A stretch of DNA of 64,000 bases, from positions 310,001 through 374,000 of the forward strand of contig QQUA01000023.1 in NCBI GenBank assembly GCA_008501825.1. Direction: 5' to 3'. Shown piece after piece: positions 50,101 through 58,473 of this stretch. The notes under the pieces were generated by a model, which searched no databases, had not been told where the DNA came from, and worked only from the letters and a program-made list of their open reading frames with translations. Source of the stretch: Planctomycetota bacterium (GTDB lineage Bacteria; Planctomycetota; UBA1135). Made by a program: the position numbers and the translations under genes. Every line of letters starts with the position of its first letter. The first letter of the stretch is position 1.

Positions 50101-51994
50101 TATTCCGCCGGAATTGACCCAAGGGGATCGAATCGAGTTGCCCATCCGCCTGGCCACCAGCCAGCTTGCTCAAGGGGATCTGCACTTCCAAGCGCAAAGT
50201 TCCGGCGCCTGGCAATTGACCGGGACCGCCGAACAAATCTTTCCGGTTTCGAAGTTTCGGAATCAGGCGGTTCGTCACTACTTGCCGTTAGAAGTCGACT
50301 CGGACCAAACGGAAGCGGCGGAATTGCAGCTTCAATTGCAACAGGGAAGATTGCAAGATCGCTGGAAAGGCCAGGTTCGGGTGGTTCCTCGTGGATTCCC
50401 CCATCGCTTGGCCAAAGCCGGCAATCTGGGGCCGGAGGAGGTCGCCCGTTTCCGCGTCTCGATTCCGGAATCGCTGACTCCAGGCTCGCTGCGGGGATCG
50501 CTGAAGCTGTATCCATCGCTGCTCGGCACCTTGGCCGACGGCATGGAAGGCTTGCTGCAGGAACCTCACGGCTGTTTTGAACAAACCTCCGCCACCCACT
50601 ACCCCAACGTCCTGACCTTGGCCTTTTTGGAAAGCTCGGGAGAAGTCGCTCCGGCGATCCGCAAGCGAGCCTTGGCATACCTCGATCGAGGCTATCGGCG
50701 CTTGGTTGGTTTCGAATGCGAGCGTTTGGGCTTCGAGTGGTACGGAAAAGACCCCGGCCACGGCAGCCTCAGTGCTTTTGGACTGCACGAATTCCAGGAC
50801 ATGGTCTCGGTCTACGACGGCGTCGACCCGGAGCTGTTGGCTCGTACCCGCCAGTGGTTGCTGGACCGGCGGCTGGAGCACGGTGGATTTCAACCCGACC
50901 ACGCCCGCTTCTCCTTCGGTTCCGCTCCCCAGGCGATCCACGATGCCTACACCGCCTGGGCTCTGGCGGCTGCCGGCACCGATCCCGAAACTTTGGCGCC
51001 AACCTTGGCTTGGTTGCAACCGCGGCTGCAGGCAAGCCAGGATCCTTATGAAGTGGCGCTATTGACCCTGGCCTTCCACGAAAGTGGAAACCCGGGCTAC
51101 GCCGGGCAGGGGCGCAAGCGCTTGTTGCCTTGGCAAAAGGAACAAGGGTGGCTCCAAGGAAGCCATACCAGCTTCACCGGATCCCTGAACCTGAACTTGA
51201 AGATCGAAACCACCGCTTTGGCGATCCTGGCTTGGCTGGGGTCGGAAGAATATCGGGCTCCGGCAAGTTCAGCGGTGGAGTGGCTTCTTCAACAGCGACA
51301 AGGAAACGGCAGTTTCGGCGCTACTCAAGCCACCATCCTGGCATTGAAGGCCTTGACCGCTTATCAGCAACAAGAGCGGCAAATCGTCCAGCCCGCTCAC
51401 ATTCGTCTTTTCGTAAACCAGAAACCGGTGGAAAGCCTACGCCTGTTTGGAGGCGAACAAGAAGCGGTCATCCTTGAAAAGCTGGAACGCCACCTCGGGC
51501 CCGGAGTTCACCAGGTGGAGATCAGGCAAGAAGGACCGAATCAACTGCCCTGGACTCTGGATCTTCGCTACTTCGCCGAACAGCCGGCCACGCATCCCGA
51601 TGCCCCTCTGCGTTTGCAAACCCGTTTGCAAGGAGAGCAGTGGCAAGAAGGCGAAGCAGTGGAGTTGGAGGTCGAACTGGAAAACCTAAGCGAGCAGGGA
51701 TTGGCCATGACTATGGCCATCGTCGGCCTCCCCGGCAATTTAGAAGCGCCGACTCAACACTTGCAGGAATTGGAAAATCAAGGAGCCTTCGATGCTTGGG
51801 AAATCCGCGGCCGGGAACTGATTTTTTACTGGCGCGGCATGGCTCCGAAACAAAACCACCGCTTCCGGCTTGGCCTTTGGGCTCGGATCGCCGGGGTTTG
51901 TACCGGTCCAGCTTCCAGGGCTTACCTTTACTACAGTCCCCAGGAAATATATTGGACTCCCCCCCTCCTGGCTCGAGTGAGTCCTCGGCGCTGA
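47117..51994 (+). CDS. Membrane-anchored alpha-2-macroglobulin with anti-sigma-like N-terminus
   Basis: 1625 residues. Residues 1-78 are a charged, apparently cytoplasmic helix region (ERDRLHQEILEYRFGCHSDP), followed by a membrane segment at ~80-98 (WAALWLFLLLCASFFTPYL). Macroglobulin domains follow, including an MG2-like start (LVHLSTDKPIYRPGETVYWR). Two further hydrophobic segments (~750-771 and ~790-811) interrupt the chain, followed by an acidic region with three LGY repeats. The thioester domain has an intact Cys-Phe-Glu-Gln (Cys1153, Gln1156) in PHGCFEQTSATHYPN. Bacterial A2Ms trap proteases. The overlap with an ECF sigma gene and the topology suggest that the N-terminus restrains the sigma factor; no zinc anti-sigma motif is seen. 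Confidence 0.82.
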   Translation: MLNQERDRLHQEILEYRFGCHSDPESFRQRLESDPELQHLYQEMADTAGLIQLAAQEESPALSLPQVEAAGNAPFLHRLRWAALWLFLLLCASFFTPYLKSAWQHWQSSRSFLSLEVRGPAALPDTAGGSFEIRPKDFEGEATEADLSWTAFDRAGQVMAEGRQTGVQLASLEIPPKLLGAGRLEITARSAAGEQRQTIRLDHPSSALLVHLSTDKPIYRPGETVYWRVVGLDRFSLSPIPVGSLPIQIFDGKDTSLVNRSIRLNEKGVESQAFGLAPDADGGEYRIAVRDPGNQFDLASLNFIVRPFQAPKLRKQVDLDRESYRPGDTAYADFQVAILNGQPAAEAQVVAGFRIAGEEVWQQEATCNAEGRILFQVPLPQETDQTEGRLTFRVEHQGRLENYAETVLIEQDDFEVHFFPEGGDLIADVDQRVYFEILDRGGRPMQGSGQIVDQQGQTVARWQSEHQGRGRFRIKPQRDQHYRLVMDGRPDRAFPLPTGKADGSVLEALQDGFGPEEALRFRVQNHSNGTWHLAAFQRGRLLAEESFSGAGIRTLELKPRAAVSGVLRVTLFDEHWNPVAERLIHRRPAQYLQVQIRNGKSVLAPGERQNLEIRTFDETGKAIPAVVGLCVSNFGVREMADQIRIGLADQAWLFEEVGSTLDPEDFLASDPESTRNIDLLLATRGWRRFLWTRSEALTADQEPVDEEAWLALQARSGRGSDKTWKSEGTRKIRRELRALERNQGRKLTQAIAFSVLLLLPFLLGQFFLSSYYRRLWRHWGPASFGRIASLGSGALVTFLWLALPFYFYSQTNSLVPGADAAPATMEGMLEALGYSNLEEPVEAELMTLGYSDGEESWGWEAEDALEEEGELEEIEFEDAPIPEETEEQNLVSALGYVSLDDVDQNASATRHRNGWLRVRSYAYAAERSTERSDFRDTLFWDGAIETDAQGFARVSFDIGDHLTTWEAWADAHGQQRLGQGSVQFESRLPLSIEPVIPPELTQGDRIELPIRLATSQLAQGDLHFQAQSSGAWQLTGTAEQIFPVSKFRNQAVRHYLPLEVDSDQTEAAELQLQLQQGRLQDRWKGQVRVVPRGFPHRLAKAGNLGPEEVARFRVSIPESLTPGSLRGSLKLYPSLLGTLADGMEGLLQEPHGCFEQTSATHYPNVLTLAFLESSGEVAPAIRKRALAYLDRGYRRLVGFECERLGFEWYGKDPGHGSLSAFGLHEFQDMVSVYDGVDPELLARTRQWLLDRRLEHGGFQPDHARFSFGSAPQAIHDAYTAWALAAAGTDPETLAPTLAWLQPRLQASQDPYEVALLTLAFHESGNPGYAGQGRKRLLPWQKEQGWLQGSHTSFTGSLNLNLKIETTALAILAWLGSEEYRAPASSAVEWLLQQRQGNGSFGATQATILALKALTAYQQQERQIVQPAHIRLFVNQKPVESLRLFGGEQEAVILEKLERHLGPGVHQVEIRQEGPNQLPWTLDLRYFAEQPATHPDAPLRLQTRLQGEQWQEGEAVELEVELENLSEQGLAMTMAIVGLPGNLEAPTQHLQELENQGAFDAWEIRGRELIFYWRGMAPKQNHRFRLGLWARIAGVCTGPASRAYLYYSPQEIYWTPPLLARVSPRR

Positions 51995-52011
51995 ACCTGG
52001 AACACGGCGAG

Positions 52012-52028
52012 GGCCGGCCCAGCCGGCC
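52012..52028. terminator. Hairpin between convergent A2M and HPF genes
   Basis: GGCCGGC (52012-52018) pairs with GCCGGCC (52022-52028) over a three-base loop, extended after a mismatch by CGA/TCG. It lies in the 46-bp gap between convergent stops. No T-run follows, as with the other convergent hairpin at 15975-16005, so termination strength is uncertain. Confidence 0.42.
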
Positions 52029-52040
52029 GTCGCGAAGAGC

Positions 52041-52370
52041 CTAAACCTTGCGGCGTTTGTCCGCGTAAGCATGCAGCTTACGTTGCATGCTCTGGAAAGC
52101 GGTCAAGTAAGCCGGCCGGAGACCTTCCGACAAGCCCTCGTCACCGGGCTCTCGATTCACGACCAATTCTTGCCCCGGAACCAAGACGTAAATACCAACC
52201 TTGTAATGGTTCCCTTTGTGTTGATGGCGGTGCGGGACTTCCACCACCACCCGAATATTCTGAATTTTGGAAAAGGCCTTGCCGAGTTTTTCCGCCTTTC
52301 CTCGAATTTCCGTCTCCGCAGCTTCGGGAAGGCGCACATCCCGGGAAATGATCTCCAGCGGTATCTCCAT
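52041..52370 (-). CDS. Ribosome hibernation promotion factor / RaiA-like protein
   Basis: 109 residues from the ATG at 52370 (MEIPLEIISRDVRLPEAAET); an in-frame ATG 24 bases upstream is less likely. The double-stranded-RNA-binding-like beta-alpha-beta-beta-beta-alpha fold of HPF/YfiA is recognisable: ETEIRGKAEKLGKAFSKIQN, IRVVVEVPHRHQHKGNHYKV and GIYVLVPGQELVVNREPGDE, then a C-terminal helix AYLTAFQSMQRKLHAYADK. It binds the 30S decoding site and keeps ribosomes inactive in stationary phase or stress. The short form lacks the dimerisation tail of long HPF. It is divergent from the two-component operon, 208 bases away. Confidence 0.85.
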   Translation of the reverse strand: MEIPLEIISRDVRLPEAAETEIRGKAEKLGKAFSKIQNIRVVVEVPHRHQHKGNHYKVGIYVLVPGQELVVNREPGDEGLSEGLRPAYLTAFQSMQRKLHAYADKRRKV

Positions 52371-52578
52371 GAGCGTCCGGCAGGGTTTAGCCAAAGGGCG
52401 AGAAGCGGTCCAAGACCTAGGGTACAGCCAAGCTGAAGTAAAACCAGATTTTCCGCCTTACCAGGCTGGAATCCTGGAACCGGATCGCCCCGCTCGCCCA
52501 GGGCCGTTACCGCTTCGTTACCGAGGTCCCGGCAGTTTGCCTATAGAATGCCCTAAGCCCTGATCAAGCCGAATCATC

Positions 52579-53286
52579 ATGAGCCTACCGGCGATTTTGA
52601 TCGTCGAAGACGACCCCAGCATCCGGACCGGCTTGGCCGACGCCCTGCGCTTCGCCGGTTATCGGCCGGTGGCCCGGGAAACCGGGGAGGAAGGCCTGCA
52701 AGCCGCCCTCAGCCAACCCCTTAGTTTGGTGCTCTTGGACGTCATGCTGCCCGGCATCGACGGTTTCCAAGTCCTCACCGAGCTGCGCAAGGCCAAGCCT
52801 ACTTTGCCGATCATCCTGGTAACCGCCCGCGGGGCGGAGCAGGACTGCATCAAAGGATTGAAGCAAGGTGCCGACGACTACGTAGTCAAACCCTTTTCCG
52901 CCCGAGAATTGCTGGCCCGGGTCGAAGCCGTCATGCGGCGTTCGGCGGAAAGGCCGAGCGACCTCAGCGACTTGCATTGGGCCGGACGGCGCATCGATTT
53001 GGATCGATTGGAGGTTCGCTTCGATAATTCGGAAGTGCGTTCCCTTTCCGAAAAAGAAGGTGAGTTGCTTCGATACTTGGCTTTGAATCGCGGCCGGGTG
53101 GTCAGCCGCGACGAGTTATTGCAACGAGTCTGGGGCTTTACCCCGCAGCGGGTGCAAAGCCGAACCGTGGATATGCACGTGGCTCGGTTGAGAGAGAAGT
53201 TGCGCTTGCATGCCGGCGAGCCCGATTGGATCCGTACGATTCGATCCAAGGGTTACGTCCTGGAAACCCAGGAAGGCCAGTCGTGA
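52579..53286 (+). CDS. OmpR/PhoB-family response regulator
   Basis: 235 residues. The receiver has the acidic pair in VEDDPS (residues 9-14), the phosphorylation site Asp54 in LVLLDVMLPGIDGF, Thr82 in LVTARGAEQ and Lys104 in DDYVVKPFSARELL. The C-terminal winged helix shows SLSEKEGELLRYLALNRGRV, then VSRDELLQRVWGF and QSRTVDMHVARLREKL with the recognition helix. Stop TGA overlaps the GTG of the sensor kinase by four bases. The promoter must be in the 208-bp gap upstream. It controls genes in response to the secreted-domain kinase that follows. Confidence 0.92.
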   Translation: MSLPAILIVEDDPSIRTGLADALRFAGYRPVARETGEEGLQAALSQPLSLVLLDVMLPGIDGFQVLTELRKAKPTLPIILVTARGAEQDCIKGLKQGADDYVVKPFSARELLARVEAVMRRSAERPSDLSDLHWAGRRIDLDRLEVRFDNSEVRSLSEKEGELLRYLALNRGRVVSRDELLQRVWGFTPQRVQSRTVDMHVARLREKLRLHAGEPDWIRTIRSKGYVLETQEGQS

Positions 53287-55157
53287 AAACTCCGGGCCGT
53301 TGGTGGTGGTACTACGGTTTGGCTTGCGCCGTATTCGCCGCCGCCTTGTTTCAAATCAGCCGGGCATTTCTGCAATCCGAACGAGATCGGTTGCAGAGTC
53401 AAGAGCGAACCGAAGCCATGCAGAAACAGCGGCTCGCCTTGTGGCGCTTGGAGTCCTATTTGATGCCGCTCCTGGCTCAGGAAACCGCCCGGCCGATTTC
53501 GGATTATGAAATTCCACCGCCTCATTCCAAGAATAAAGGTGGCGAGGTGGAAACAAGTATCCCGGTGCAAGCTCCGCCTCTATTCACACTGCAAGCGGCG
53601 CCGTTCGCCCTTTTCTTTCAATGGGATTCTAGCCGCGGATTTCGTTGCCCGCAGCTTGATTCGGAGGACTTTGGCTGGTGGTCCCGGCATCTTCCGGATC
53701 AAGAAAGCTTGATGCACAAGCGCTCGGAAGTTTTTCAAAAATTGCAGCGAAACTGGGATTCGACCTGGGTCTTGCAACAACTGCCGGCCCTGGAGTCCGA
53801 TCAACCGTTCAATCCGGTTTTCGCGATGAACTTCAACCGCCAGCAACAACAGGCGATGGAGCAAACGCTCGCTCAAGGGCCGGAGCCGCCAAGTCAGGAA
53901 GGGGTTGCCTTATCACAAGTCGACAACGACTCGGCCATGCGCTTTCAAAACGCGATTCAGGCTTTGCAGCCCCAAGCCCAAGTGCTAAATCGAGGAGCAC
54001 CGGACCCGGCCAACCGTGGCCTTCCCATCCGGCCATCGCTTCTAACTTCGGATACGGGACTGGTGGGCTCATTGACTCCTTTGTGGCTTCCGGCTTCTCA
54101 TTCGGAATCCCCGCTATTGCTCCTGGTTCGAAAAGTCCGGCAAGGAAACCTTCCCTTTCTCCAAGGCATCGTTCTGGATTGGATCTTTTTGAAGCAAACC
54201 TTGTTGCAGCAAATCCAGGACCTGCTGCCGAACGCAGACTTGAACCCGGTAACCACTCCAGGAGAAGAACTTTCCTTGCAAAGTACTTCTCTATGGCTGG
54301 CCACCTTGCCGGTGGAACTGCAGCCCGGGCCTGCGGCGTTCGAATCGGCCTCGGGAATCGGCCTGCCATTGCCTCTGGGATTGACTTGGGTCGCTTTTAT
54401 CATTGCCGCCGGCGCCGTCGGCTTCGCTTTGCACGCCAGTATTTCCTTTGGCAAGCGGCGCAGCCAATTTGCTTCCACGGTGACTCATGAATTGCGCACT
54501 CCCCTAACCACCTTTCGCATGTACACCGAAATGCTGGCGGAAGGCATGGTTCGCGAGGAACATCGGCGAAGCGAATATCACCGGACTCTGCAGAAAGAAT
54601 CCGATCGCCTTTGCCGGCTGGTGGAAAACGTGCTGGCTTTCGCTCGGCTGGAAGAAGGGCGAAACCCCCAAGCCCGGCAATGGTTGAAAGTGGAAGATTT
54701 AATCGAGCGCCACTTGGCGATGCTGCAGAACCGAGCTGAAGAAGCGGCGATGGAATTTCAATGGGACCATCAGGTGGCTCCCGAAGTCGGTTTGCACACC
54801 GATCCCGAGGCGGTAGGTCAAATCCTGTTTAATCTGGTCGACAACGCCGCCAAATATGGCCTCGGCGGCAAACCGGTCATTCTGCTTCGCACTGAAATCA
54901 AAGACGCCTATCTCTGCTTGCAAGTGCGGGATTACGGTCCGGGCGTCCCGGCAGAATTTCGGCGCCGTTTATTTCATCCCTTTGAACGAGGTCCGCAAGC
55001 GCAAGAACCTGCCAAACCAGGGCTTGGGTTGGGTTTGTCATTGGCCAAGGGATTGGCTCGCGACCTCGGCGGCGACTTGAATTTTTTGGCGGAAGCAGAA
55101 TTCGGCGCCGTCTTTATAGTAAAGCTTCCCTTAAACCACTCAGAAAGGCATCCATGA
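53283..55157 (+). CDS. Membrane sensor histidine kinase
   Basis: 624 residues from a GTG start overlapping the regulator stop. Topology: membrane segment ~8-28 (YYGLACAVFAAALFQIS), a ~330-residue extracytoplasmic sensor part I cannot assign, membrane segment ~365-388 (LTWVAFIIAAGAVGFALHAS), then cytoplasmic kinase. The H-box is FASTVTHELRTPLTTFRMYT (His402), the N-box ILFNLVDNAAKYG, G1 VRDYGPGVP and G2 GLGLGLSLAKGLARDLGGDL. All ATPase motifs look intact. The stop overlaps the start of a 1092-residue secreted protein by four bases, so the three genes form one coupled operon. Confidence 0.9.
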   Translation: MKTPGRWWWYYGLACAVFAAALFQISRAFLQSERDRLQSQERTEAMQKQRLALWRLESYLMPLLAQETARPISDYEIPPPHSKNKGGEVETSIPVQAPPLFTLQAAPFALFFQWDSSRGFRCPQLDSEDFGWWSRHLPDQESLMHKRSEVFQKLQRNWDSTWVLQQLPALESDQPFNPVFAMNFNRQQQQAMEQTLAQGPEPPSQEGVALSQVDNDSAMRFQNAIQALQPQAQVLNRGAPDPANRGLPIRPSLLTSDTGLVGSLTPLWLPASHSESPLLLLVRKVRQGNLPFLQGIVLDWIFLKQTLLQQIQDLLPNADLNPVTTPGEELSLQSTSLWLATLPVELQPGPAAFESASGIGLPLPLGLTWVAFIIAAGAVGFALHASISFGKRRSQFASTVTHELRTPLTTFRMYTEMLAEGMVREEHRRSEYHRTLQKESDRLCRLVENVLAFARLEEGRNPQARQWLKVEDLIERHLAMLQNRAEEAAMEFQWDHQVAPEVGLHTDPEAVGQILFNLVDNAAKYGLGGKPVILLRTEIKDAYLCLQVRDYGPGVPAEFRRRLFHPFERGPQAQEPAKPGLGLGLSLAKGLARDLGGDLNFLAEAEFGAVFIVKLPLNHSERHP

Positions 55158-58100
55158 TCTGCCGACTTCGGACCGCCCTGGCTGCGGCCCTTTTCCTTTT
55201 CCTGCTCCCGACCTGGCTGTTCGCTCAGGATTCCATCCTTCGCGCCCACGTATGGGAATACCGCGACTCAAAAACCAACGCCACCGGGGCGGCTTCCCTG
55301 CTGCGGAAAGCTCGCTTAACGGTATCCCCCCTGCCCATGGACAAAAGCCCGGCAAAGCTGGGCAGCCACTTGATCGTGTTGGGGAGTTTCAGTAGCGAGC
55401 ATCCGGGCTATGAAGCCTACATGGATCGCTACCGCAGCGATCTCTTGGCCTGGGTGAAACGAGGCGGAGTTTTGGTCCAATTCAGCCAGGATGGCGAAGT
55501 AGAGGCCAATCCTCCCTTTCTGCCTCAAGGTTGCCGCGCTCCTCGAGGCGAAGGCGATTTTGACGGCATCCGGGTATTGAAAAAGCAACATCCTTTGTTT
55601 GCCGGCCGGATGGCTTCCAGGGACAACCCGCCGATTTTGCGGATTCCCAGTCATTTGCATCGGGGTCCGAACTGGAATTGGTTCGACCAGCCCACTGGCT
55701 TTGAAGTGCTGGCCGCCTCTTCGGCTCAGGGTTTGGAAATTCCGGCGATATTGGAAAAAAGTTACGGCAAAGGGCGGATCCTTCTTTGTTCGCTTTTCTT
55801 GGACAAGCTCTACGACGGACAGGGACGGCGCTTGGGCGGTGAGCCCATGGAAGACGCGGCTTTGAACTTCTTCTTCAACCTGGGAGACTACGCCTGGATG
55901 GTGAAAGAAGGCCGTGAAGTCGTGGCCGCCGAGTTGGATTTGGCTTCTCCTGGAGATCCCGCTGATGATTTAGAAGAAGACGAAGGGCCGACCCTTTTGG
56001 AAGCCAGAATCCGGGGTTCAGTCTACTGGGACCAAAACCGCAACGGGCAACGGGATTCAGGTGAAATTCCTGCTCAAGGCATTTGGTTGAGCGACGGTCG
56101 GCGACTTTGGCGCTGTACACCGGAAGGCAAGTTCGAGCAAACCGTCGACAATCAAGGTTCCGGTCTGCTTTGGTTGCGGGTTCCGGAAAACGCTTCTCTG
56201 CAAAGCCCATTCTGGAAGGTGTTGGATTTTTCAGATGCACGAGTCGGCGCCGCCGCAACTTTGGAAATGGAATTTGGCCTTTGGCCCTTAAGTTCCGAAC
56301 AGCAGCAACTGTATCGCCAGGCCGAGAAGTTCTTCCTATACGGCAGTGAACTCGGGCTTCGAGATCGGCAAGGAAAGACTGCATTGATGCAGGACATTGC
56401 CGAAGCGAAGCAGCGGGCGCCGCAAGCTCTGTTTTGGGTGTTCGGAGGCGAGCTGGTTCAAGGCGTGTCCAAGGAGAAACTGTTCGGCCTATACCAAGAA
56501 GCCTTGCAGGAGTTGGAGGTTCCGATTCGTCACGTACCCGGTCCATCCGATTTGGCCCGGTTAGGAGCTTCTCAATTCCGCCGGCGCTTTGGCCCGGAGT
56601 GCAGTTCCTGGGACCTTCCCGGTTACCGTTGTTTGGCGATTGGCGGCTCCTGGGAAGCGGCCAAACCCTGGTTGCAAGCCGAACTCGAGGCTTTGGAAAC
56701 CAGGCGGAAAGCCATCTTGTTCGTTTTCGAGCCTCCGCAAGCAGAGGACTTGGAACATCTGAAAGCCAAAGGGGTGGTCGCCGTCTTTCATCATGGAGGA
56801 ATCCGCGGCGGTTTGCGCCGCCTTGGCGATCTGTTGTTGGCTGGAGCCCCGGGTTTCCAAGGACCCGGCGTAGATGGCGGCCCCAGGGCCATGCAAGCGG
56901 TAAGCATGGGATGGGGAGGACGCTTTCAAATTTCCTCCCTTCCTTTGGGAACTTCGGAATTGGAATCAGATTCCGCCGTGGTTTTGCAACCGAAGGAACA
57001 GGCGGTGGCGGTGGAAGGTAGGTTCCCGGTGTTGTTACAAACTCCGGCCGGCAACTGGCAAAGTGCTCGCTATCAACTCAAACAAGGCGGCAAGGTCCTC
57101 GATCGGGGAGAGCTTGACCGTTTCGCCGATCGCTACTGGTATCGCGCCCTAAGGACAGGTTCCGCCACCGGAAAGCTGGAACTCGAAGTGGAGTGGAAAG
57201 GGCCGAAGTCGGCTTCTTTAGGTTGGAAACATTCATGGCCGCTGAAGAAATCGTCGCCGCCCAAGTTTTCCTTGAGCTTTCCCCAAGCCCGAGGGGATGC
57301 CCGGAAAAGTGGCTCAGTCATGGGAGTGGGCGACTTCAGCCGGGGGATGGCCTTTCGCTGGATGCAGAACTTTGGAGCGCCGCCCTCCGCTCCCGTTCAA
57401 GCCGGCGACAAGATTTACTTTGGCCTAGCCGGCGATCCTGAGGATGAAGAACGATGCGGCTTGCTTTGCCTGCAAGCGGTGAACGGCGCGATGTATTGGA
57501 AAGCCACCAGCCCGGCACCGATATTGGCCAGTCCGGCCGTCTTTGAAGACAAAGTTCTGGCCGTGGATCGAGAAGGCCGTCTACTGGCTTGGGATCGGGA
57601 AACCGGCAGCTCTTTGTACCAGCAAGAGCCTCCTTGGCCGAGCCGGGGATTGGAGTTTCAATCCCCGACGGTACACCGCGATCGAGTTTATCTTGCTTTG
57701 GAAGGTGGCTTGGTCGCCCATTCCATTGAAGACGGCACTCGCCTTTGGCAAAGCCCTTGGCCGGAAGCTTTAGCTTTACCGCCCTTTCGCCGTCACGATG
57801 GCGCCCGCTACCAAGTTTCGGAAGCCGGCCCGGTGGTCGTTTCCAAGCTTCTCCTTACTGGTGGACCGCGAGGCTGCATGATCGTCGACCTTCAGGGAGG
57901 AGAAGTTCTTTGGTTCCTCTCCGGTTTCTGCAGTCAACCGGTGGTCGATCGCAATGGTCGAAAACTGTGGTTGGTGGTCGACGGCCAATTGCGCGGTTTC
58001 GAGAGTAAAGACCGCGGACGGCGAGATTGGCAACCCTTATTCGACCCGGTGGAATTGCCCGGAGGCAGCGCCGCCCCGCCGGCCCTGGCCGGAAATCGCC

Positions 58101-58432
58101 TCCTGGTTGCGGGAGGAGATGGCGTCCTTTACGCCTTCCACCCAGACAGCGGCCGGCCGCTTTGGGCGCACCAAACCGATCCAGGCTTGGTGGATTATTC
58201 ACCCCTGTCTCGAGGCCAAGGTCACATTTTGGCCGGACCCTTGGCCGCAGCTACCGAAGTTCTCCTGGCCGGAACCGACGGCCACTTGCGGGTATTGAAC
58301 AGCGACTCCGGGAAATTGCTCCAGTCCATCGATTTGGGATTGCCGCTAGAGACCCTCAGCCTGGCTCCCGATGGCTTGATCTTCTGCCGGGCGGCTGGCT
58401 CCGCGCTGATTTCCATCAGCGCGAATCCATAA
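55154..58432 (+). CDS. Secreted protein: GATase-like domain, inactive phosphoesterase module and PQQ-like propeller
   Basis: 1092 residues. A signal peptide (RTALAAALFLFLLPTWLFAQ) precedes a ThuA/GATase1-like domain (~25-255). An SdrD/MetallophosN-like domain follows (GSVYWDQNRNGQRDSGEIPA, then GIWLSDGRRLWRCTPEGKFE). The region ~390-560 has the order of a calcineurin-like phosphoesterase but lacks its metal ligands: the D-x-H site is not seen, GD is VFGGEL, GNHD is GPSD, and the last GHTH is replaced by VFHHGG. A MetallophosC-like beta domain and a C-terminal PQQ-like propeller (~720-1090) complete it, with repeats such as LLAWDRETGSSLYQQEPPW. It is coupled to the histidine kinase by ATGA overlap. 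It is probably a binding or sensing protein of that system rather than an enzyme. Confidence 0.72.
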   Translation: MICRLRTALAAALFLFLLPTWLFAQDSILRAHVWEYRDSKTNATGAASLLRKARLTVSPLPMDKSPAKLGSHLIVLGSFSSEHPGYEAYMDRYRSDLLAWVKRGGVLVQFSQDGEVEANPPFLPQGCRAPRGEGDFDGIRVLKKQHPLFAGRMASRDNPPILRIPSHLHRGPNWNWFDQPTGFEVLAASSAQGLEIPAILEKSYGKGRILLCSLFLDKLYDGQGRRLGGEPMEDAALNFFFNLGDYAWMVKEGREVVAAELDLASPGDPADDLEEDEGPTLLEARIRGSVYWDQNRNGQRDSGEIPAQGIWLSDGRRLWRCTPEGKFEQTVDNQGSGLLWLRVPENASLQSPFWKVLDFSDARVGAAATLEMEFGLWPLSSEQQQLYRQAEKFFLYGSELGLRDRQGKTALMQDIAEAKQRAPQALFWVFGGELVQGVSKEKLFGLYQEALQELEVPIRHVPGPSDLARLGASQFRRRFGPECSSWDLPGYRCLAIGGSWEAAKPWLQAELEALETRRKAILFVFEPPQAEDLEHLKAKGVVAVFHHGGIRGGLRRLGDLLLAGAPGFQGPGVDGGPRAMQAVSMGWGGRFQISSLPLGTSELESDSAVVLQPKEQAVAVEGRFPVLLQTPAGNWQSARYQLKQGGKVLDRGELDRFADRYWYRALRTGSATGKLELEVEWKGPKSASLGWKHSWPLKKSSPPKFSLSFPQARGDARKSGSVMGVGDFSRGMAFRWMQNFGAPPSAPVQAGDKIYFGLAGDPEDEERCGLLCLQAVNGAMYWKATSPAPILASPAVFEDKVLAVDREGRLLAWDRETGSSLYQQEPPWPSRGLEFQSPTVHRDRVYLALEGGLVAHSIEDGTRLWQSPWPEALALPPFRRHDGARYQVSEAGPVVVSKLLLTGGPRGCMIVDLQGGEVLWFLSGFCSQPVVDRNGRKLWLVVDGQLRGFESKDRGRRDWQPLFDPVELPGGSAAPPALAGNRLLVAGGDGVLYAFHPDSGRPLWAHQTDPGLVDYSPLSRGQGHILAGPLAAATEVLLAGTDGHLRVLNSDSGKLLQSIDLGLPLETLSLAPDGLIFCRAAGSALISISANP

Positions 58433-58449
58433 ATAGGGCTGGAATTATG

Positions 58450-58473
58450 GCTATCCCACCCGTTGGGGATAGC
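58450..58473. terminator. Hairpin at the convergent junction of two genes
   Basis: GCTATCCC (58450-58457) pairs with GGGATAGC (58466-58473) over an eight-base loop. It overlaps the TAG stop (58451-58453) of the minus-strand gene, 18 bases after the stop of the plus-strand propeller gene. No T-run is evident on either side, so its role in termination is uncertain. Confidence 0.35.
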
